Source of the DNA: Valencia hispanica
Lineage: Eukaryota; Chordata; Actinopteri; Cyprinodontiformes; Valenciidae
NCBI GenBank assembly: GCA_963556495.2
Contig: OY747710.1
Location: 2,897,501 to 2,961,500 of the forward strand
Reading direction: 5' to 3'
DNA: 64,000 bases
In this document: one piece after another, positions 19,319-30,660 of the stretch
Layout: every line of letters begins with the position of its first letter
Position numbering within the stretch: position 1 is the first letter of the stretch
The notes under the pieces: generated by a model
What the model saw: the letters and a program-made list of their open reading frames with translations, nothing else
What the model was told of the DNA's origin: nothing
Database searches by the model: none
Position numbers and translations under genes: made by a program

Positions 19319-20854
19319 TTAAAGCAACACTAAAGAGTTTTTTTTACCTTAAAATAATGTTTCCGAACTCGTGTCAGTGGTTGATCAACTCATAACAGGG
19401 TGAAACGGCACTTCTGCATTCGCTTTGAGTCCCTCTATCGGCCATAACAGCACTATGTAAGTTTGGGTCGTCGGGTAGCGGTTTTGTAGTTCGAATGCGA
19501 CTTGCTTTACGGCAGGCTTCACAAAAGCCGGTAGGTGCAGCATCCTGCAAGGCTCTCTGGGTGGAGCATACTCGGCAGGTACATATAAATGGAAGATACC
19601 TAGCAGCAGGTAGCTTGAACAACTGTCATCATGACGGAGCCGAAATTGTATTCATCTGTACACCAATGTTCCGACTATCTGTGCACATTTCAACGTTACA
19701 TCACAATTCGCTTACTCAGCAAATCTGTCATCAAGAATTCCTACCTGGAAGATCCATTTCGTCTGTTTTATTTCTTTGAGGTTTACGGTGAGTTTTATTC
19801 AAATTATTTTATTACTGACTAATTTTTATTCAAAATATTTTTAGGCTTTCCTTAAGCTACTAGTTTCAAGTTTACATGACAGCCCTTGTATGTTAGTTTC
19901 ACTTCTGTGATATCGTTACACTGCATGTAAACAAGTCCCATTAATTAGAGTCGTACAGTAAATGCGGTGTATTTTGCGGGCTATTTGTGCTTATAATCAT
20001 AGGCTACTACATTTTTATATTTTGGAGTAATAATACTGCTATATGCTCTATGTCTTACTGGCTTGGTATATATTCATTAGCTGCTTTACAAACTAACAGA
20101 TTTCCAGAATGTGCTATTCATCCATAGGCCTATTTAACAGGTAGGATATTCTGATCAAGGTTTTTAGTGCATCTTTATGTGCTAGTTTTAGCTTTATATT
20201 AAACGGGTAGCATGTTCTGTGGATTGAAAGAAAAGTTTTCGTTATTCATAATTTTTTGCTATGTTAGGCATTGCTGCTAAACTGCCACTTCAATCCCGTC
20301 ACTTGAAAAATATTTTCCGATGATTATGTTTAACATCAAAGCTAACAGATGTTGTTTTCGGCATGTAAACTTACTTTCCAAGGGGTAGCACCGACAGATG
20401 CGCGCTACGATAGGACATTCTGAGGAGGTAGCACAGATCGTCAGAACAGTGCTGTCAGCCATATAATAAAGAAATTAGACCGTATCACGTTATAACGTGA
20501 TAGTTTATTGTAAAAACGTGAAACTATCACGTTATAACATTTTAGTTTCAAGTGGTTTTCACGTTTTTACAATAACGTTATTACGTGATACGGTCTAATC
20601 TCTTTATTATATGACTGACAGCTCTACGCCGCCGTACATATGACATCCTGAAGTATAGAAAATGTACCTGTGAGGAAGACATTTGACACAAAGGCTGCCC
20701 AAGACGTGAAAATCTGTAACGTTAGAAGGTATCGCTTGTAAATGTGAATCCCTTGGTGTAACCATAACAGATTTTACGACAGTAGTAGAAAACATAACCC
20801 TTTTCCCAACTGTAGGGGGACCCAGAGAGCAAAACTTACTTAGTGTTGCTTTAA
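19319..20854. mobile_element. TTAA-flanked element (piggyBac-type or similar)
   Basis: Bounded by TTAA at 19319-19322 and 20851-20854 with inverted ends AGCAACACTAA and TTAGTGTTGCT. Removing it restores a continuous LINE 3' RT region. It contains an ATG-led frame at 19631 ending at a GTGAGT donor-like site, and another (minus, 20462) reading MADSTVLTICATSSECPIV. Neither matches a transposase I know. TTAA targets suggest piggyBac-type transposition; ends differ from canonical piggyBac. Confidence 0.7.
20451..20622. repeat. Long palindromic fold-back MITE
   Basis: Two arms of about 70 bases, ATATAATAAAGAAATTAGAC...ACCGTATCACGT and its near-perfect complement, surround a short centre near 20537. 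The pairing extends outward to GCTGTCAG on both sides. It lies inside the TTAA element. No coding content. Confidence 0.85.
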
Positions 20855-21017
20855 AGGTTTCCAGTATATCATCCACTGCTACTTGGTACTGAGTTAAAGC
20901 GTCGAAGCTGTCAATGTAGGCCACCAGGGCCATATCATCAGCATATTTTAAAAGACTAATTCCCTTCCTGGTGCATGTAATGTCATCTGTGTAAACAGAA
21001 AATAAAACTGGGGATAA
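20855..21017 (-). pseudogene. LINE RT palm fragment (YADD)
   Basis: In minus sense it encodes CVLSPVLFSVYTDDIT-like sequence, then KYADDMALVAYIDS and a segment ending DDILETFK. These are RT blocks C and D of the Rex1/CR1-like LINE. A hAT-type insertion separates it from the preceding block (SGLPQGCV) at 22650. With the insertion removed the two pieces join at the PQGCVLSP motif. Confidence 0.8.
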
Positions 21018-21025
21018 AACACAAC
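21018..21025. repeat. hAT target-site duplication (left)
   Basis: AACACAAC here and at 22641-22648 flank the element. An 8-bp duplication is the hAT superfamily signature. Confidence 0.85.
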
Positions 21026-22260
21026 CAGTGTTGAGTGTAACGCGTTACAAAGTAACTAGTTACTGTAAGGACATTACTATTTTTGTAACGTAGTAGTGTA
21101 GCGCGTTACTGCGGCAAACACTGTAATGACATTACAATTACTTTCTAAAATATGATGTCGTTACTCGTTACATAACCTGTTCCACCCCACAGCCCCCGCC
21201 GCTGGGTCACTGTGGGGGAAGGGCGGGGAAATGTCCGAATTTAGTTGACCTGTGGTCACTGATTGCTAAATATGTCCTATCATTATAAACATCAGAATCT
21301 CAGCTAAAGACTCATATAAATCTTTTCTGTGACCTCCAAAACCAGAAAAAATAAAAAGCAATTAAAGGAACAGTTGTGCTATTTTGCGGTTTTTACATGA
21401 ATACATTCAACCGAATCTGCCGGTCACCCTGCTGAACAGAACCGAGCAAACTTTGCCTTCCCTGAAAGCCAGCATCTCACAGATTCTAAAGCTGCAAGTT
21501 TCATCATGCTACGTGCAAATTTCAGCAAATGAGTAGCAAAATAATCCCAAAAATACATACAGCATTTGAAAAACTAGAGCATAAATTCTTTCTTACCTTT
21601 GTTTTTTCCTTCCTGAAAAGAATAATCCACCGTGATATGGCTGTATTTCCAGAATAACTAAAATATCCAGTGTGCATTTAGAAAAGAAAAAGTAAAAAAA
21701 ACGTAATCCTTTGCCATTATTTTTTACATTTGATTCGAGGAGGCTCGGCCTTGTCTGACATGGGCACTGTGAACTTTCCCCATGTAAACATTTGCTTTGT
21801 CCAATCTGCTTCAAAGTTCTGATGTCAGCGTGATTCTATAGGATCTTACGATTCTAACCATAAGTCAATCATCCTTATCGGCCAATGGAAACTGGAATTA
21901 CAGGTCTGCGTAATTCTAAAAAGAGATATTTTGTTTACCTCGGGGGCGAGCGCTGTGACGCAGTTACGCGCAGTTAACGCTTCAGCTTCAATAGTTTTGT
22001 TTGCGTTCGAAAAATGGCGCTTCAAGAGAAGAGAATCATCACTGACGAAGCCCTGGCGATTATTTAGAACGATAGTTCATCGGAGGTTTGTGTTGAGGAC
22101 TCGTCATCAGAAGAGGAAAACCGAATTTTACCGGAGGAAGAGAGGCATGTCTCTACTAGCTAACGCTAATAGCTCTGTCAGCCGTTTTATATAGATGTTT
22201 TCTTTCTTATTTGTGTTCTTAGATGTTTGGGTATGCTATATACATTTTTTAAAACTGTGC

Positions 22261-22341
<81 letters not shown>

Positions 22342-22640
22342 GGATATTTGTGTAGATATGTGTACATAGATGTGTCTAAAATATATTTGTGGGTTGTATT
22401 TGTAGTTTATATATATATATATATATATATTCTAACTCTTTTTCTGTCATAATATTATTTTAGTCACCTCGGCATTCATTTCAGGTATGATGTTTTAGAA
22501 CGATGCAAGAGTAGTGTAACTAGTAATGTTACTAAGTTACTTTCCAAAAAAGTAACTAAGTAATGTAAGGGATTACTTTTATGAGAAGTAATGAGTCATT
22601 TGTAATGGATTACTTTTTTTGAGTAACTTCCCCAACACTG
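21026..22640. mobile_element. hAT-type DNA transposon, non-autonomous
   Basis: Begins CAGTGTTG and ends CAACACTG with subterminal motifs such as TAACGCGTTAC and AAGTAACTTCC on opposite ends, flanked by the 8-bp duplication AACACAAC. It contains a long TA microsatellite (22266-22339). A stretch at 22014-22150 reads MALQEKRIITDEALAII followed after a stop by an acidic serine-rich segment, resembling the N-terminus of piggyBac-like transposases; that part is a degraded passenger or chance likeness. No complete transposase. Confidence 0.85.
22266..22340. repeat. TA dinucleotide microsatellite
   Basis: About 36 consecutive TA units inside the hAT element, with a second shorter TA run at 22410-22430. 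Confidence 0.97.
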
Positions 22641-22648
22641 AACACAAC

Positions 22649-24106
22649 CCTGGGGAAGCCCTGAGTTTAAAACCACTTTACTTGACTTAAAACCGTTCAC
22701 AAACACCCGCTGTATCCTATCCTTTAAAGACTCCCTAATCCATAAAATCAGGGTTGGATGGACCTGTAGTTTCAAGAGGCAGTGCAGCAAAGTATCCAGA
22801 TTGACTGTGTTAAAAGCAGAGGAAAAGTCCATACATAAAATCCGAGTGTGTGGTCGTGCAGAGTCCATATATTTTGCAAGTGTTTAAAAGAGTCAAACTT
22901 GCCTCCTCCACCCCTCGTCTTGCATTATAGGCAAACTGGAGAGGGTCTAGCTTCCCAGACAGCATGTGTAACATAAGATCATGCACAACTCTCTCCATAC
23001 ATTTGGAGAGTATTGATGTGAGAGCCACAGGCCTAAAGTCCTTTGTGTCTTTGGCACTAGCTTTCTTGGGAATCGGGATTATTGAGGACTCCTTCCATAT
23101 CTTGGGGACACAACCAGAGTTCAGAAGAAGCTGGAACAGTCTGGTGAAGACCATGCTCAGCTGTGCAGAGCAGCCTTCAAGCAGCTTGCCTCTTAGCCTG
23201 TCAGGGCCCGAGGCTTTGTACGGGTTCACTTTTTTCAAGATGGAAGTCACCAACTGTTCAACCACGGTGAAGTCCTGATTGTTGGTCTGACTGTTAAGAT
23301 TAAAGCTATCTAATACTTTGTGTTGATTGTACCTACTGAAGAAGATGTTCAGCTCTTCTGCAAATGAGGCAGGAGCTGTGCAGCCTATTGCAGCTGGTTT
23401 AGTGGCCCGGCCCATCATAATATTCAGCCCTTGCCATGCCTCCTTCATATTACCAGATGTCAGTGTCCCTTCTACTTTCTTCCTATATGTGCTTTTTGCA
23501 AGAGCACACTGCCTCCTAAACTCCCTCACCAGTTCTCTCACCTTTTGTTTGTCCCCCTGAAGAAATGCTCTTTTCTTCTGTGTTAGGCAGCATTTCATTT
23601 CTTGGGTAACCCATTTTTTATTATTAGGGTATATGGTTATATTTTTGGTGGTGGTGACAGTGCTCTCACAAAATAAGATATAAGAGGTCAGAACATCTGT
23701 CAGTTGATCCAGAGCCTCACCACAGTCATTAAAAAACAAGTCCCAATCTGTGAGTTCAAAGCAACCTCTGAGGGTTTCAATTTGTTCATTGCTCCAGACA
23801 GTAATAGTTTTTGTTATTATCTCTCCTGTTTTTAGTTGTGATCTGTATTTTGGTAGCAGCAAGATGACGTTGTGATCTGACCGGCCGAGAGGTGGGCGTG
23901 AGTTTGATACATATGCATATGGGATATTTCCGTAGCATAAATCCAATATATTATTAATTCTGATAGGAAAGCTGACATATTGTTTCAGATTAGGAAGTTC
24001 AGATGTGACATCACAGTGGTTAGAATAGCCAAGAAGAAACACAGGCTGCGCTCCGGTCTGGTTGACAGCTCTGTGATAGCTTTGAGCTATCTGCTCTGCT
24101 GCCATG
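22649..24106 (-). pseudogene. Rex1/CR1-like LINE endonuclease end and RT start
   Basis: From 24106 leftwards: VFLLGYSNHCD (the GDFN block with substitutions), PPLGRSDHNVILLLP (SDH block of the endonuclease), an inter-domain stretch, then RT blocks NPYKASGPDRLRGKLLEGC, KESSIIPIPKKA and DFRPVALTSILSKCMERVV to about 22900, followed in another frame by ILCMDFSSAFNTVNLDTLLH and NSGLPQGCV. The native GDFN is changed to GYSN, so endonuclease activity would be lost even without the breaks. A frame change near 22860 separates the two RT pieces. Confidence 0.85.
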
Positions 24107-24696
24107 TTAAAGGGGGGGGGGGGGGGGGGGGTATTATGTAAAATTGACTTTCTGAAGCTTAATATCCTGAGAACCTGTCTTTCCCTCATTAAAAACATAC
24201 CTGAAGTGTTGCTCTGACCCATTCACTCATGTTAGAGTAATCTTTGAGTCTCTGCTGGTAGTTTGGGGGTTGCTGAAACGCCTGCTCCCACCTATCCCCG
24301 CCTTTTCCACCCATCTCCTCCTCCGACCTTACGTACTCAGCCAAGAGCCTCACCCCTGCAGAGCTCCCCTACCCCTCACAACTCCGGCTGAGTCCCAGGT
24401 GCAGTAATTATAACACACCAGCTGCAGCTGCGCGTCTTTAGTGGGATTTTTTTTCCGACTCCATGCATGCTGCGATGATGGACGTTATGTGACGAACTGA
24501 ACGGGGAGTGTCAGAAAGAGTAGGAGGGTCTTATAGAGGCTCAGGCGAAAATCAAGGCTTCCAATACAGAAGTAGATTTCTTTAAGGTGGATTTGGATAT
24601 ATGACGGACTTTTAAAAGACTTAAGGTGACAATTTTATTGGTGTGTGCTATAGAAGGGTAATATGTGCCTGGAAGAAGCATAATACCCCCCTTTAA
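24107..24696. mobile_element. TTAA MITE in LINE endonuclease
   Basis: TTAA at both borders, then A-G-run-TATTATG on the left and CATAATACCCCCCTT on the right as inverted ends. The left end has expanded to about twenty G (24111-24131). Its removal rejoins the LINE endonuclease between PGPDF and the AEQIAQSYHRAV segment. No coding content. Confidence 0.85.
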
Positions 24697-25345
24697 AATC
24701 TGGTCCTGGGACATATGCTAGAATCACAGTCAGCTGGGAGAACTCTCGGGGTAAGTAGTGTGGTCTGAACGACACTGTCATCAGCTCATAGTGCTTGCAC
24801 CTCTTGCACTCTCTCACTCTATAGTTTGTGGCCCACTTGCTGCTGACAGCAACGCAGAGCCCGTCCCCAATCGATTTCCTGGTTTTCTTTGCATCCCTGT
24901 CAAAGCGAATGATGTTGTAGCCGTCCAGTTGCAGCTCTGTGTCCTCGGTGAGCCAGGTCTCTGTGCAGCAGAAGGGGCTGATCCGTCGGTAATCCCGATC
25001 AAACTTTAGGAGGGTGGAAAGTTTCTCTGTTTGATTCCATAGCGATCGCGCATTTGACAGCGCTATTGAGGGTAGCGGCAGACGACTCTTTATCCTGTTT
25101 CTTATGCCCCCTCTTGACCCTCTTTTCCTCCGGATACGATTTTGCTTCTGGTTGCAAAGTATCTGACGAGGAATATTATCAGTGAATGTGAATTTGCTTG
25201 CTGACACTGGCAAATGGCCAAGCTCCAACAGGAGGCTCCGTGAATACTTGAGCCTGCCTGTGTTGGTAATGAATTGCTGTGTCAGTGGTAAACAAAGTCC
25301 ATCCACTGGCCATAAAGCTACAGACATAAGCCACAAGGCAAGCAA
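24697..25345 (-). pseudogene. Rex1/CR1-like LINE endonuclease N-terminal half
   Basis: Minus-strand frame with ALSNARSLWNQTEKLSTLLK, then TETWLTEDTEL and DGLCVAVSSKWATNY, ending VILAYVPGPDF. The first two hold the Asn and Glu of the EEP endonuclease. The initial 60 residues are a leader without known domain. It is interrupted by the TTAA MITE. Confidence 0.85.
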
Positions 25346-25494
25346 TAAAAATCCTGTTGTTGTAAGGTGTCCATTGAAACAGTCCGAATATCACACGTTA
25401 AAAACAAAAAATAGACAAAAGAAAGCACAAACACTCAGAGCCGTGTCAGGAGTTGCTGTAGCAAAAAGCGCCCCCTAGCTCACATAATAATATT

Positions 25495-25655
25495 TTGTAA
25501 TATCTTGTAATATTATAAACTAAATTCAAAGTTATCAAAAAATGGTAAGATAGAACCTGGTTACGTGGGTGGACTGTTATTTCCACACCCTTAATACCGT
25601 ATGTCAGTACACGGTCCAAAGTGTGGGTGGGTCCCTGTACTTTGAGTAAAACCAA
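25495..25655 (-). pseudogene. L2/Maui-like LINE endonuclease scrap
   Basis: Encodes LDRVLTYGIKGVEITVHPRN and SYHFLITLNL, matching the endonuclease segment at 27580-27680 of the plus-strand LINE. It ends just where the fragment at 18740 begins (DHPKPERQ region), so both belong to one element split by the Rex1/CR1-like LINE. Confidence 0.8.
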
Positions 25656-25944
25656 AGTACAGGTGTCCACTGGAGGCAGTGTTGGTTGGTACTCTGTGAC
25701 GGGGTAAGCCGTATTGCGTCATTTCCTGTTGTGCTCCGTGGAGCTGTTTGGTGTTCAGACTCTCTTGAATTGATCTTGTTTTCTCTGTGCTGAGGCCTCT
25801 CTAAGTTATTTTAACACACAAGCAGACTAAAACACACGTTCTGTGGTGGTGTACTTTACGTTTTGGGAACTCCTTGTGTTTCACACAGTTTTTCTTGGGG
25901 TGGTAAGGTCTCGCTTGCTCAATTAGCTTAGCTTCATTGCAGCT

Positions 25945-26790
25945 ATGGCTACTCTTCTCTCTCCTGTCTCTAACTCTTCTCTTCTCTCTTTCTCTCTCTG
26001 TCAGATGTTTAGTTACTTCCCTGCCTCCTTTAGTGATAATGGTAACTGTAATAAATGTAATATTTTTGTAGCTTTGGAGGTGAGGGTATCAGAATTAGAA
26101 GCACGGCTCCTCGCTGTTGAAAAACCAGCAGATAGCCGAAGCCCATTAGCCAGCGCGGAGCCAACAAGGATAGAACCCCCTAGCTGTCCTCCGGTAGAGC
26201 CCGCGCAGCCGGGACCTCAGGCCGGCTGGGGGACGGTACGTAGGAAGCATAGTTCTAGGACCCAGCCCACTGGCCACCACCAACCCGTCCACGTTTCCAA
26301 CAGATTTTCCCCGCTCAGCGACACACCCGATGAGAAGCCGACCCTGGTAATTGGCAGCTCCATAGTCAGAAACGTGGCATTAGAGACACCATTGACCATA
26401 GTCAAATGCTTGCCAGGGGCCAGAACGGGCGATATCAAATCCTACCTGAAACTGCTGGCTAAAGATTAGCCTAAATACAGTAAGATTGTTATTCACGCTG
26501 GCGGTAATGACACCCGGTTACGCTAATCGGAGGTCACTAAAATTAGTGTTGCTTCGGTGTGTAAGTTTGCTAAAACAATGTCAGACTCGGTAATCTTTTC
26601 TGGTCCCCTGCCTGATCGGACCAGTGACGACATGTTTAGCCGCATGCTGTCATTCCATCAATGGTTGGCTGTTGGTGACCTGCAAACGATGTGGGCTACA
26701 TTGATGACTGCCGAACTTTTTGGGGAAAACCTGCTCTGATCCGGAGAGACAGCATCCATCCCACTTTGGATGGAGCAGCTCATCTTTCTA
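25945..26790 (+). pseudogene. LINE ORF1: coiled coil and SGNH esterase
   Basis: Starts [11 protein letters not shown]; a CNKC pair precedes a heptad stretch ([17 protein letters not shown]), then a proline-rich linker. Esterase blocks follow: [10 protein letters not shown] (usual GDS changed to GSS), VIHAGGNDTRL (GxND) and, in another frame, RRDSIHPTLDGA with the late Asp/His. Stops at 26467 and 26524 and a frame change near 26740 break the protein. Confidence 0.75.
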
Positions 26791-26921
26791 GGAATATGGC
26801 CGAATTTATTAGTCCTCCAAAACAATGATATCCCAGGGTCCAGACCAGGAAGCAGAGTCGTAGTTTAACCCACCTCTCTGCTGCTTCTGTACTGTTACCC
26901 CCCCATTACCCTATAGAAACA

Positions 26922-28079
26922 GTGTCTTGCCCACGGCCAAAATTAAATGGATTAAAAGTTAAGCCAAAAAAAGCAAATTATGGAAATCTCATAAAAATAA
27001 ATACAACTTTGACTGAACAGAAAAATAAATCTGTTAAATGTGGTTTATTAAACATAAGATCTCTCTCCTCAAAGACTTTGTTAGTAAATGACTTGATTTG
27101 TGATAATCACATTGATTTGCTTTGTCTCACAGAAACCTGGTTGCAGCAGGAGGATTATGTCAGTATAAATGAGTCAACTCCTTCCAGTCATTTAAATTTT
27201 CACATTCCTAGAAATACTGGGCGAGGAGGAGGAGTTGCAACCATTTTTCGTTCTGATGTACTAATTAGTCCCAGACCAATTGATAGCTACAGTTCTTTTG
27301 AACATCTAACCCTTAATTTTCCTCATCCAAGTTGCAAAACATTAAGACCATTTTTGTTTGTGGTTTTTTTTCTTCCACCAGGCCCTAACTCTCAATTCTT
27401 GGATCAGATCTCACATTTTTTATCTGATTTAGTATTAAATACTGATAGGGTCATTATAGTGGGGGACTTCAATATTCATTTGGATACTGAAAGTGATAGC
27501 CTAAATGCAGCCTTTAGTGCTATTTTAGACTCAATTGGCTTTACTCAAAAAGTACAGGGATCAACCCACTCGGGTAAACACACTTTGGACCTTGTACTGA
27601 CATACGGTATTGAGTGTGAGGAAATAACAGTTCACCCCCATAACCCTGTCCTGTCTGAGCACTTTTTAATAACTTTTGAATTAACTTTAACTGACCATCT
27701 TAAATCTGAAAGAAAATTTCGTTATAGTAGAGCTTTATCAGACAATGCTGTAACAATTTTGAAAGAATCTGTTCCATTCTTACTTTCCTCAGTATCTCAG
27801 AGTAACACAGTGGATGGCAGCAATTCTATCTCTAACCCTTCAGAAATTGATGGTCTGGTTCACAGTGTTACGTCCTCATTGCGTTTGGCATTAGATAGTG
27901 TAGCCCCCTTAAAAAAGAAAGTGGCTAGCTATAGGAAGCTGACTCCTTGGTTCAACGCAGAGTTGCATACTTTAAAGCAGAATACTAGGAAGTTGGAAAG
28001 AAAATGGTGCTCTACACATCTAGAGGATTCCTATGTAACCTGGAATAACAGTCTACTGCTGTATAAAAAGACCCTTTGA
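26922..28079 (+). CDS. LINE endonuclease (EEP fold)
   Basis: An open frame of 385 codons. Endonuclease blocks are in order: [54 protein letters not shown] and LSEHFLITF (SDH-type block changed to SEH). The C-terminal 100 residues form the linker with [20 protein letters not shown]. It ends with a stop after YKKTL, where the intact family continues RQARTAYFSSLIE in the same element, so the copy is prematurely cut. Confidence 0.85.
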   Translation: MSCPRPKLNGLKVKPKKANYGNLIKINTTLTEQKNKSVKCGLLNIRSLSSKTLLVNDLICDNHIDLLCLTETWLQQEDYVSINESTPSSHLNFHIPRNTGRGGGVATIFRSDVLISPRPIDSYSSFEHLTLNFPHPSCKTLRPFLFVVFFLPPGPNSQFLDQISHFLSDLVLNTDRVIIVGDFNIHLDTESDSLNAAFSAILDSIGFTQKVQGSTHSGKHTLDLVLTYGIECEEITVHPHNPVLSEHFLITFELTLTDHLKSERKFRYSRALSDNAVTILKESVPFLLSSVSQSNTVDGSNSISNPSEIDGLVHSVTSSLRLALDSVAPLKKKVASYRKLTPWFNAELHTLKQNTRKLERKWCSTHLEDSYVTWNNSLLLYKKTL

Positions 28080-28223
28080 CAAGCTAGAACAGCATATTTT
28101 TCATCATTAATAGAGGCGAATAAAAAAAATCCTAGGTTTCTTTTTAGTACAGTTCCCAAACTTACACAGAGTCATAGCTCTGTTGAGCCAACTATTCCCC
28201 CAGCTCTTAGCAGTGATAATTTT

Positions 28224-28826
28224 ATGGGATTCTTTATAAATAAAATTAATTCTAATAAAAATACAATCATTGGCATCCTCCCAAACATGATTACTTCTTC
28301 CTCAGTAAATGACGCAGCATCGGAAAGAACTGTAGAACCTCATTTGTGCTTAGGCTGTTTTGATTCAGTCGAGCTTTCGGAATTATCAAAAATGTTAGCC
28401 TCCTCTAAACCTTCAACTTGTATGTTGGACCCAATTCTAACCAAATTATTTAAAGAAGTGTTCCATTTGGTTCCTGGCACCATTTTAGATATGATGAATC
28501 TATCCTTAGTAAATGGATACGTACCACAGGAATTTAAAATAGCTGTAATTAAACCTTTACTCAAGAAACCTTCCCTTGATCAAGATGACTTAGTGAATTA
28601 CAGACCTATATCTAACCTTCCTTTCTTATCCAAAGTCCTTGAGAAAATAGTTCCTAATCATGTCTGTGAGCATCTTAACAGTAACGAGCTGTTTGAAGAG
28701 TTTCAGTTAGGTTTTAGAGCTCATCATAGCACTGAAACAGCACTGGTGAAGGTTACTAAGGATTTTCTCAAGGCCTCAGATAATGGTGTCTGTTCTGGTT
28801 TTGTTAGATCTCAGTGCTGCTTTTGA
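28224..28826 (+). pseudogene. LINE RT N-terminal part
   Basis: 200 codons with [56 protein letters not shown] and [21 protein letters not shown] 5-base deletion near 28783, judged against the minus-strand copy at 16635, throws it out of frame before [11 protein letters not shown], which continues in the frame at 28783. Confidence 0.85.
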
Positions 28827-29742
28827 CACAGTCGATCACAATATTCTCTTAGAAAGGCTTGAACATGTTGCAGGGATTAAAGTAACAGCACTAGGCTGGT
28901 TTAAATCATATTTGTCTGATAGATTCCAGTTTGTTCATCTAAATGATCAATCTTCTTCACTCTCAAGGGTTACTTGTGGAGTTCCACAGGGTTCTGTGCT
29001 TGGACCAATTCTTTTCACCATATATATGCTCCCAGTTGGTAGAATCATTAGACAGCATGGGATAAATTTCCACAGCTATGCCGATGATACACAACTATAT
29101 TTATCCATAAATACTGATGAACCCAGTCAGTTAGGTAGATTACAGGCATGTCTGAAAGACATAAAAACATGGATGAATCTAAACTTTTTGCTTTTAAATT
29201 CTGACAAGACAGAAGTTGCTGTCTTTGGACCAGAAATTCTTAAAAAGAAACTAATTAGTCAATCCCTTCATCTGGATGGCATTAAATTGGCCCCCAGTAA
29301 TAACGTAAAGAACCTCGGCGTTATTTTTGACCAAGACTTGACATTTAAATCCCATATTAAACATGTTTCTATGATTTCCTTCTTTTACCTCCGGAATATT
29401 GCTAAAATTAGAAATATCGTGTCCAGGAGTGATGCTCAGAAACTAGTCCATGCATTTGTTACCTCAAGGCTGGACTACTGTAATTCTTTACTATCAGGAA
29501 GTCCACAAAATGCCATTAAAAGCCTTCAGTTGATCCAAAATGCAGCAGCAAGAGTTCTGATGAATATTAAAAAGAAAGATCACATTTCTCCTGTTTTAGC
29601 TTCCCCTCATTGGCTCCCTGATAAATCCAGAATAGAATTTAAGATCCTTCTTCTTCCATATAAAGCCCTTACTAATCAAGCTCCATCATACATCAGAGGT
29701 CTGATTGGTCCATATGTTCCCAACAGAGCACTTGGAACCTAA
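28783..29742 (+). pseudogene. LINE RT catalytic and C-terminal part
   Basis: 319 codons containing [16 protein letters not shown] (block A Asp), [30 protein letters not shown] (catalytic Asp pair), SDKTEVAVFGPEI, NVKNLGVIFDQDL and [12 protein letters not shown]. The palm residues are all present, but the protein is cut at IGPYVPNRALGT. The usual W-N-x-L-P tail, present in the copy at 62700-62870, is missing. Confidence 0.88.
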
Positions 29743-29760
29743 CCCTAACCCTAACCCTAC
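29738..29760. repeat. Short telomere-like CCCTAA repeat
   Basis: Three to four CCCTAA units lie exactly at the junction between the truncated LINE and SINE/lectin-derived DNA. Confidence 0.8.
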
Positions 29761-29840
29761 CTGGAGAGTATCCACACAAACAAACTCCATCCAAACGGAC
29801 CCCAGGCTAGAGTTCAAACCCTGGACCTTCTTATAAAATA
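29757..29840 (-). mobile_element. tRNA-like SINE piece
   Basis: On the minus strand it reads AAGGTCCAGGGTTTGAACTC and then TAGCCTGGGGTCCGTTTGGATGGAGTTTG in parts. It is a B-box-containing segment also present at 44425-44520 in gene B. Its position relative to the lectin exon is changed between the two loci. Confidence 0.6.
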
Positions 29841-30114
29841 TTTTAACAATAATTTTAATGATAAAATATTTTAACAGTATTTTGGCACTCTTCCTAAAGC
29901 AAAGAATTAGCGGCAAATACATGTACATATTGTGCCTTTATTCTCATATTACGTCTTCTAAATTTGATATATTTAATAATATATAAATACGAAAACACAA
30001 ATACAAAATACTGGAATGTTTTTGAGGCAAAAAACTTATATTTGAAATACAGACAAAAAGAAATGAGATTAAAAACCAAGTCATTAACCATATTGATCAT
30101 TATTTTTTCTCTCA

Positions 30115-30660
30115 GGTCAAGCAGAAGAGGAATCAGCAACACTGTCACTGTGGTTTGTTGTTGGTATGTTTGGGGATTCTTGGTGTCCTGCTGGTTGTAA
30201 GCATCGGAGTCATCATCTACAGTAGGTTTCATTTTAACAGAATAAACTTTATGAAGAGTTTTTAGAGATTAAAAGCATTGGGATACAATATTTCACCATG
30301 AGAAGGAGCTATGAAGGTTAACAAAAATCAGGAAGTGCTACCAATAATCTGCAGTATGTAAAACTGTAATGCACATCTAATTTTAATTATTAAAACACTA
30401 AAGTTGTGCAAAGGGATTTATTTTATATATTTAAAATTTTGTGTTCAATATTATTTTACCAAACTTTAACTTTATTCTGCTCTTTCCCCGTGTCTAATGG
30501 AACCAGAGTGTCAGCCGTGTCAGAAAGGCTGGATTACCTTCCAGAGAAAATGCTACCTGTTTTACAATGATTCTCAATGGAAAACCTGGAATCAAAGTCG
30601 AGAGTTCTGTCAGGAAAAACAAGCAGAATTGGTTGTTATTGATGATCTGCAGGAGCAGGT
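30115..30660 (+). pseudogene. Gene C: rearranged lectin receptor fragment
   Basis: Two exons of a lectin receptor on the plus strand. The transmembrane exon (30118-30223, after a TTTTTCTCTCAG acceptor) matches those of A and B but lacks two bases (ACACTGTCACTG here, ACACTCTGTCAC there), shifting the frame before the membrane segment. The first CTLD exon (30507-30655) is open: [20 protein letters not shown], then [20 protein letters not shown] and IDDLQEQ before a GTAAAA donor. No stalk exon and no second or third CTLD exon follow. Intron pieces are joined in a different order than in gene B. Confidence 0.85.

Larger units (their letters stand above)
18741..25494 (-). mobile_element. Rex1/CR1-like LINE with four nested insertions
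   Basis: A minus-strand non-LTR element within the endonuclease segment of the L2/Maui-like LINE. Segments: 5' end and first half of the endonuclease (25494-24697), second half plus RT N-terminus (24106-22649), RT palm with KYADDMALVA (21017-20855), RT end and 3' UTR (19318-18741). Insertions are a TTAA element (19319-20854) holding a palindromic MITE, a hAT-type element (21026-22640), and a TTAA MITE (24107-24696). The endonuclease blocks (ALSNARSLWNQ, TETWL) and RT blocks identify it. Clade assignment is from motif style only. Confidence 0.8.
25690..29737 (+). mobile_element. L2/Maui-like LINE, nearly full-length but broken
   Basis: Plus-strand LINE containing a 5' leader, an ORF1 with coiled coil and SGNH esterase (25945-26790), an endonuclease (26922-28079) and an RT (28224-29737). 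It carries in-frame stops in the esterase, a stop after the endonuclease, and a 5-base deletion in the RT. The 3' RT tail and UTR are missing: sequence stops at CAACAGAGCACTTGGAAC and passes into CCCTAA repeats and lectin-derived DNA. It lies head-to-head with the minus-strand relative at 25495-25655. Confidence 0.88.

Noticed and set aside
21931..22194. Intact piggyBac-type transposase
   Set aside because: Only a short N-terminal likeness with an early stop in another frame; the surrounding element has hAT-type 8-bp duplications.
22195..22452. IYIY-rich membrane protein
   Set aside because: Translation of TA microsatellites inside the hAT element.
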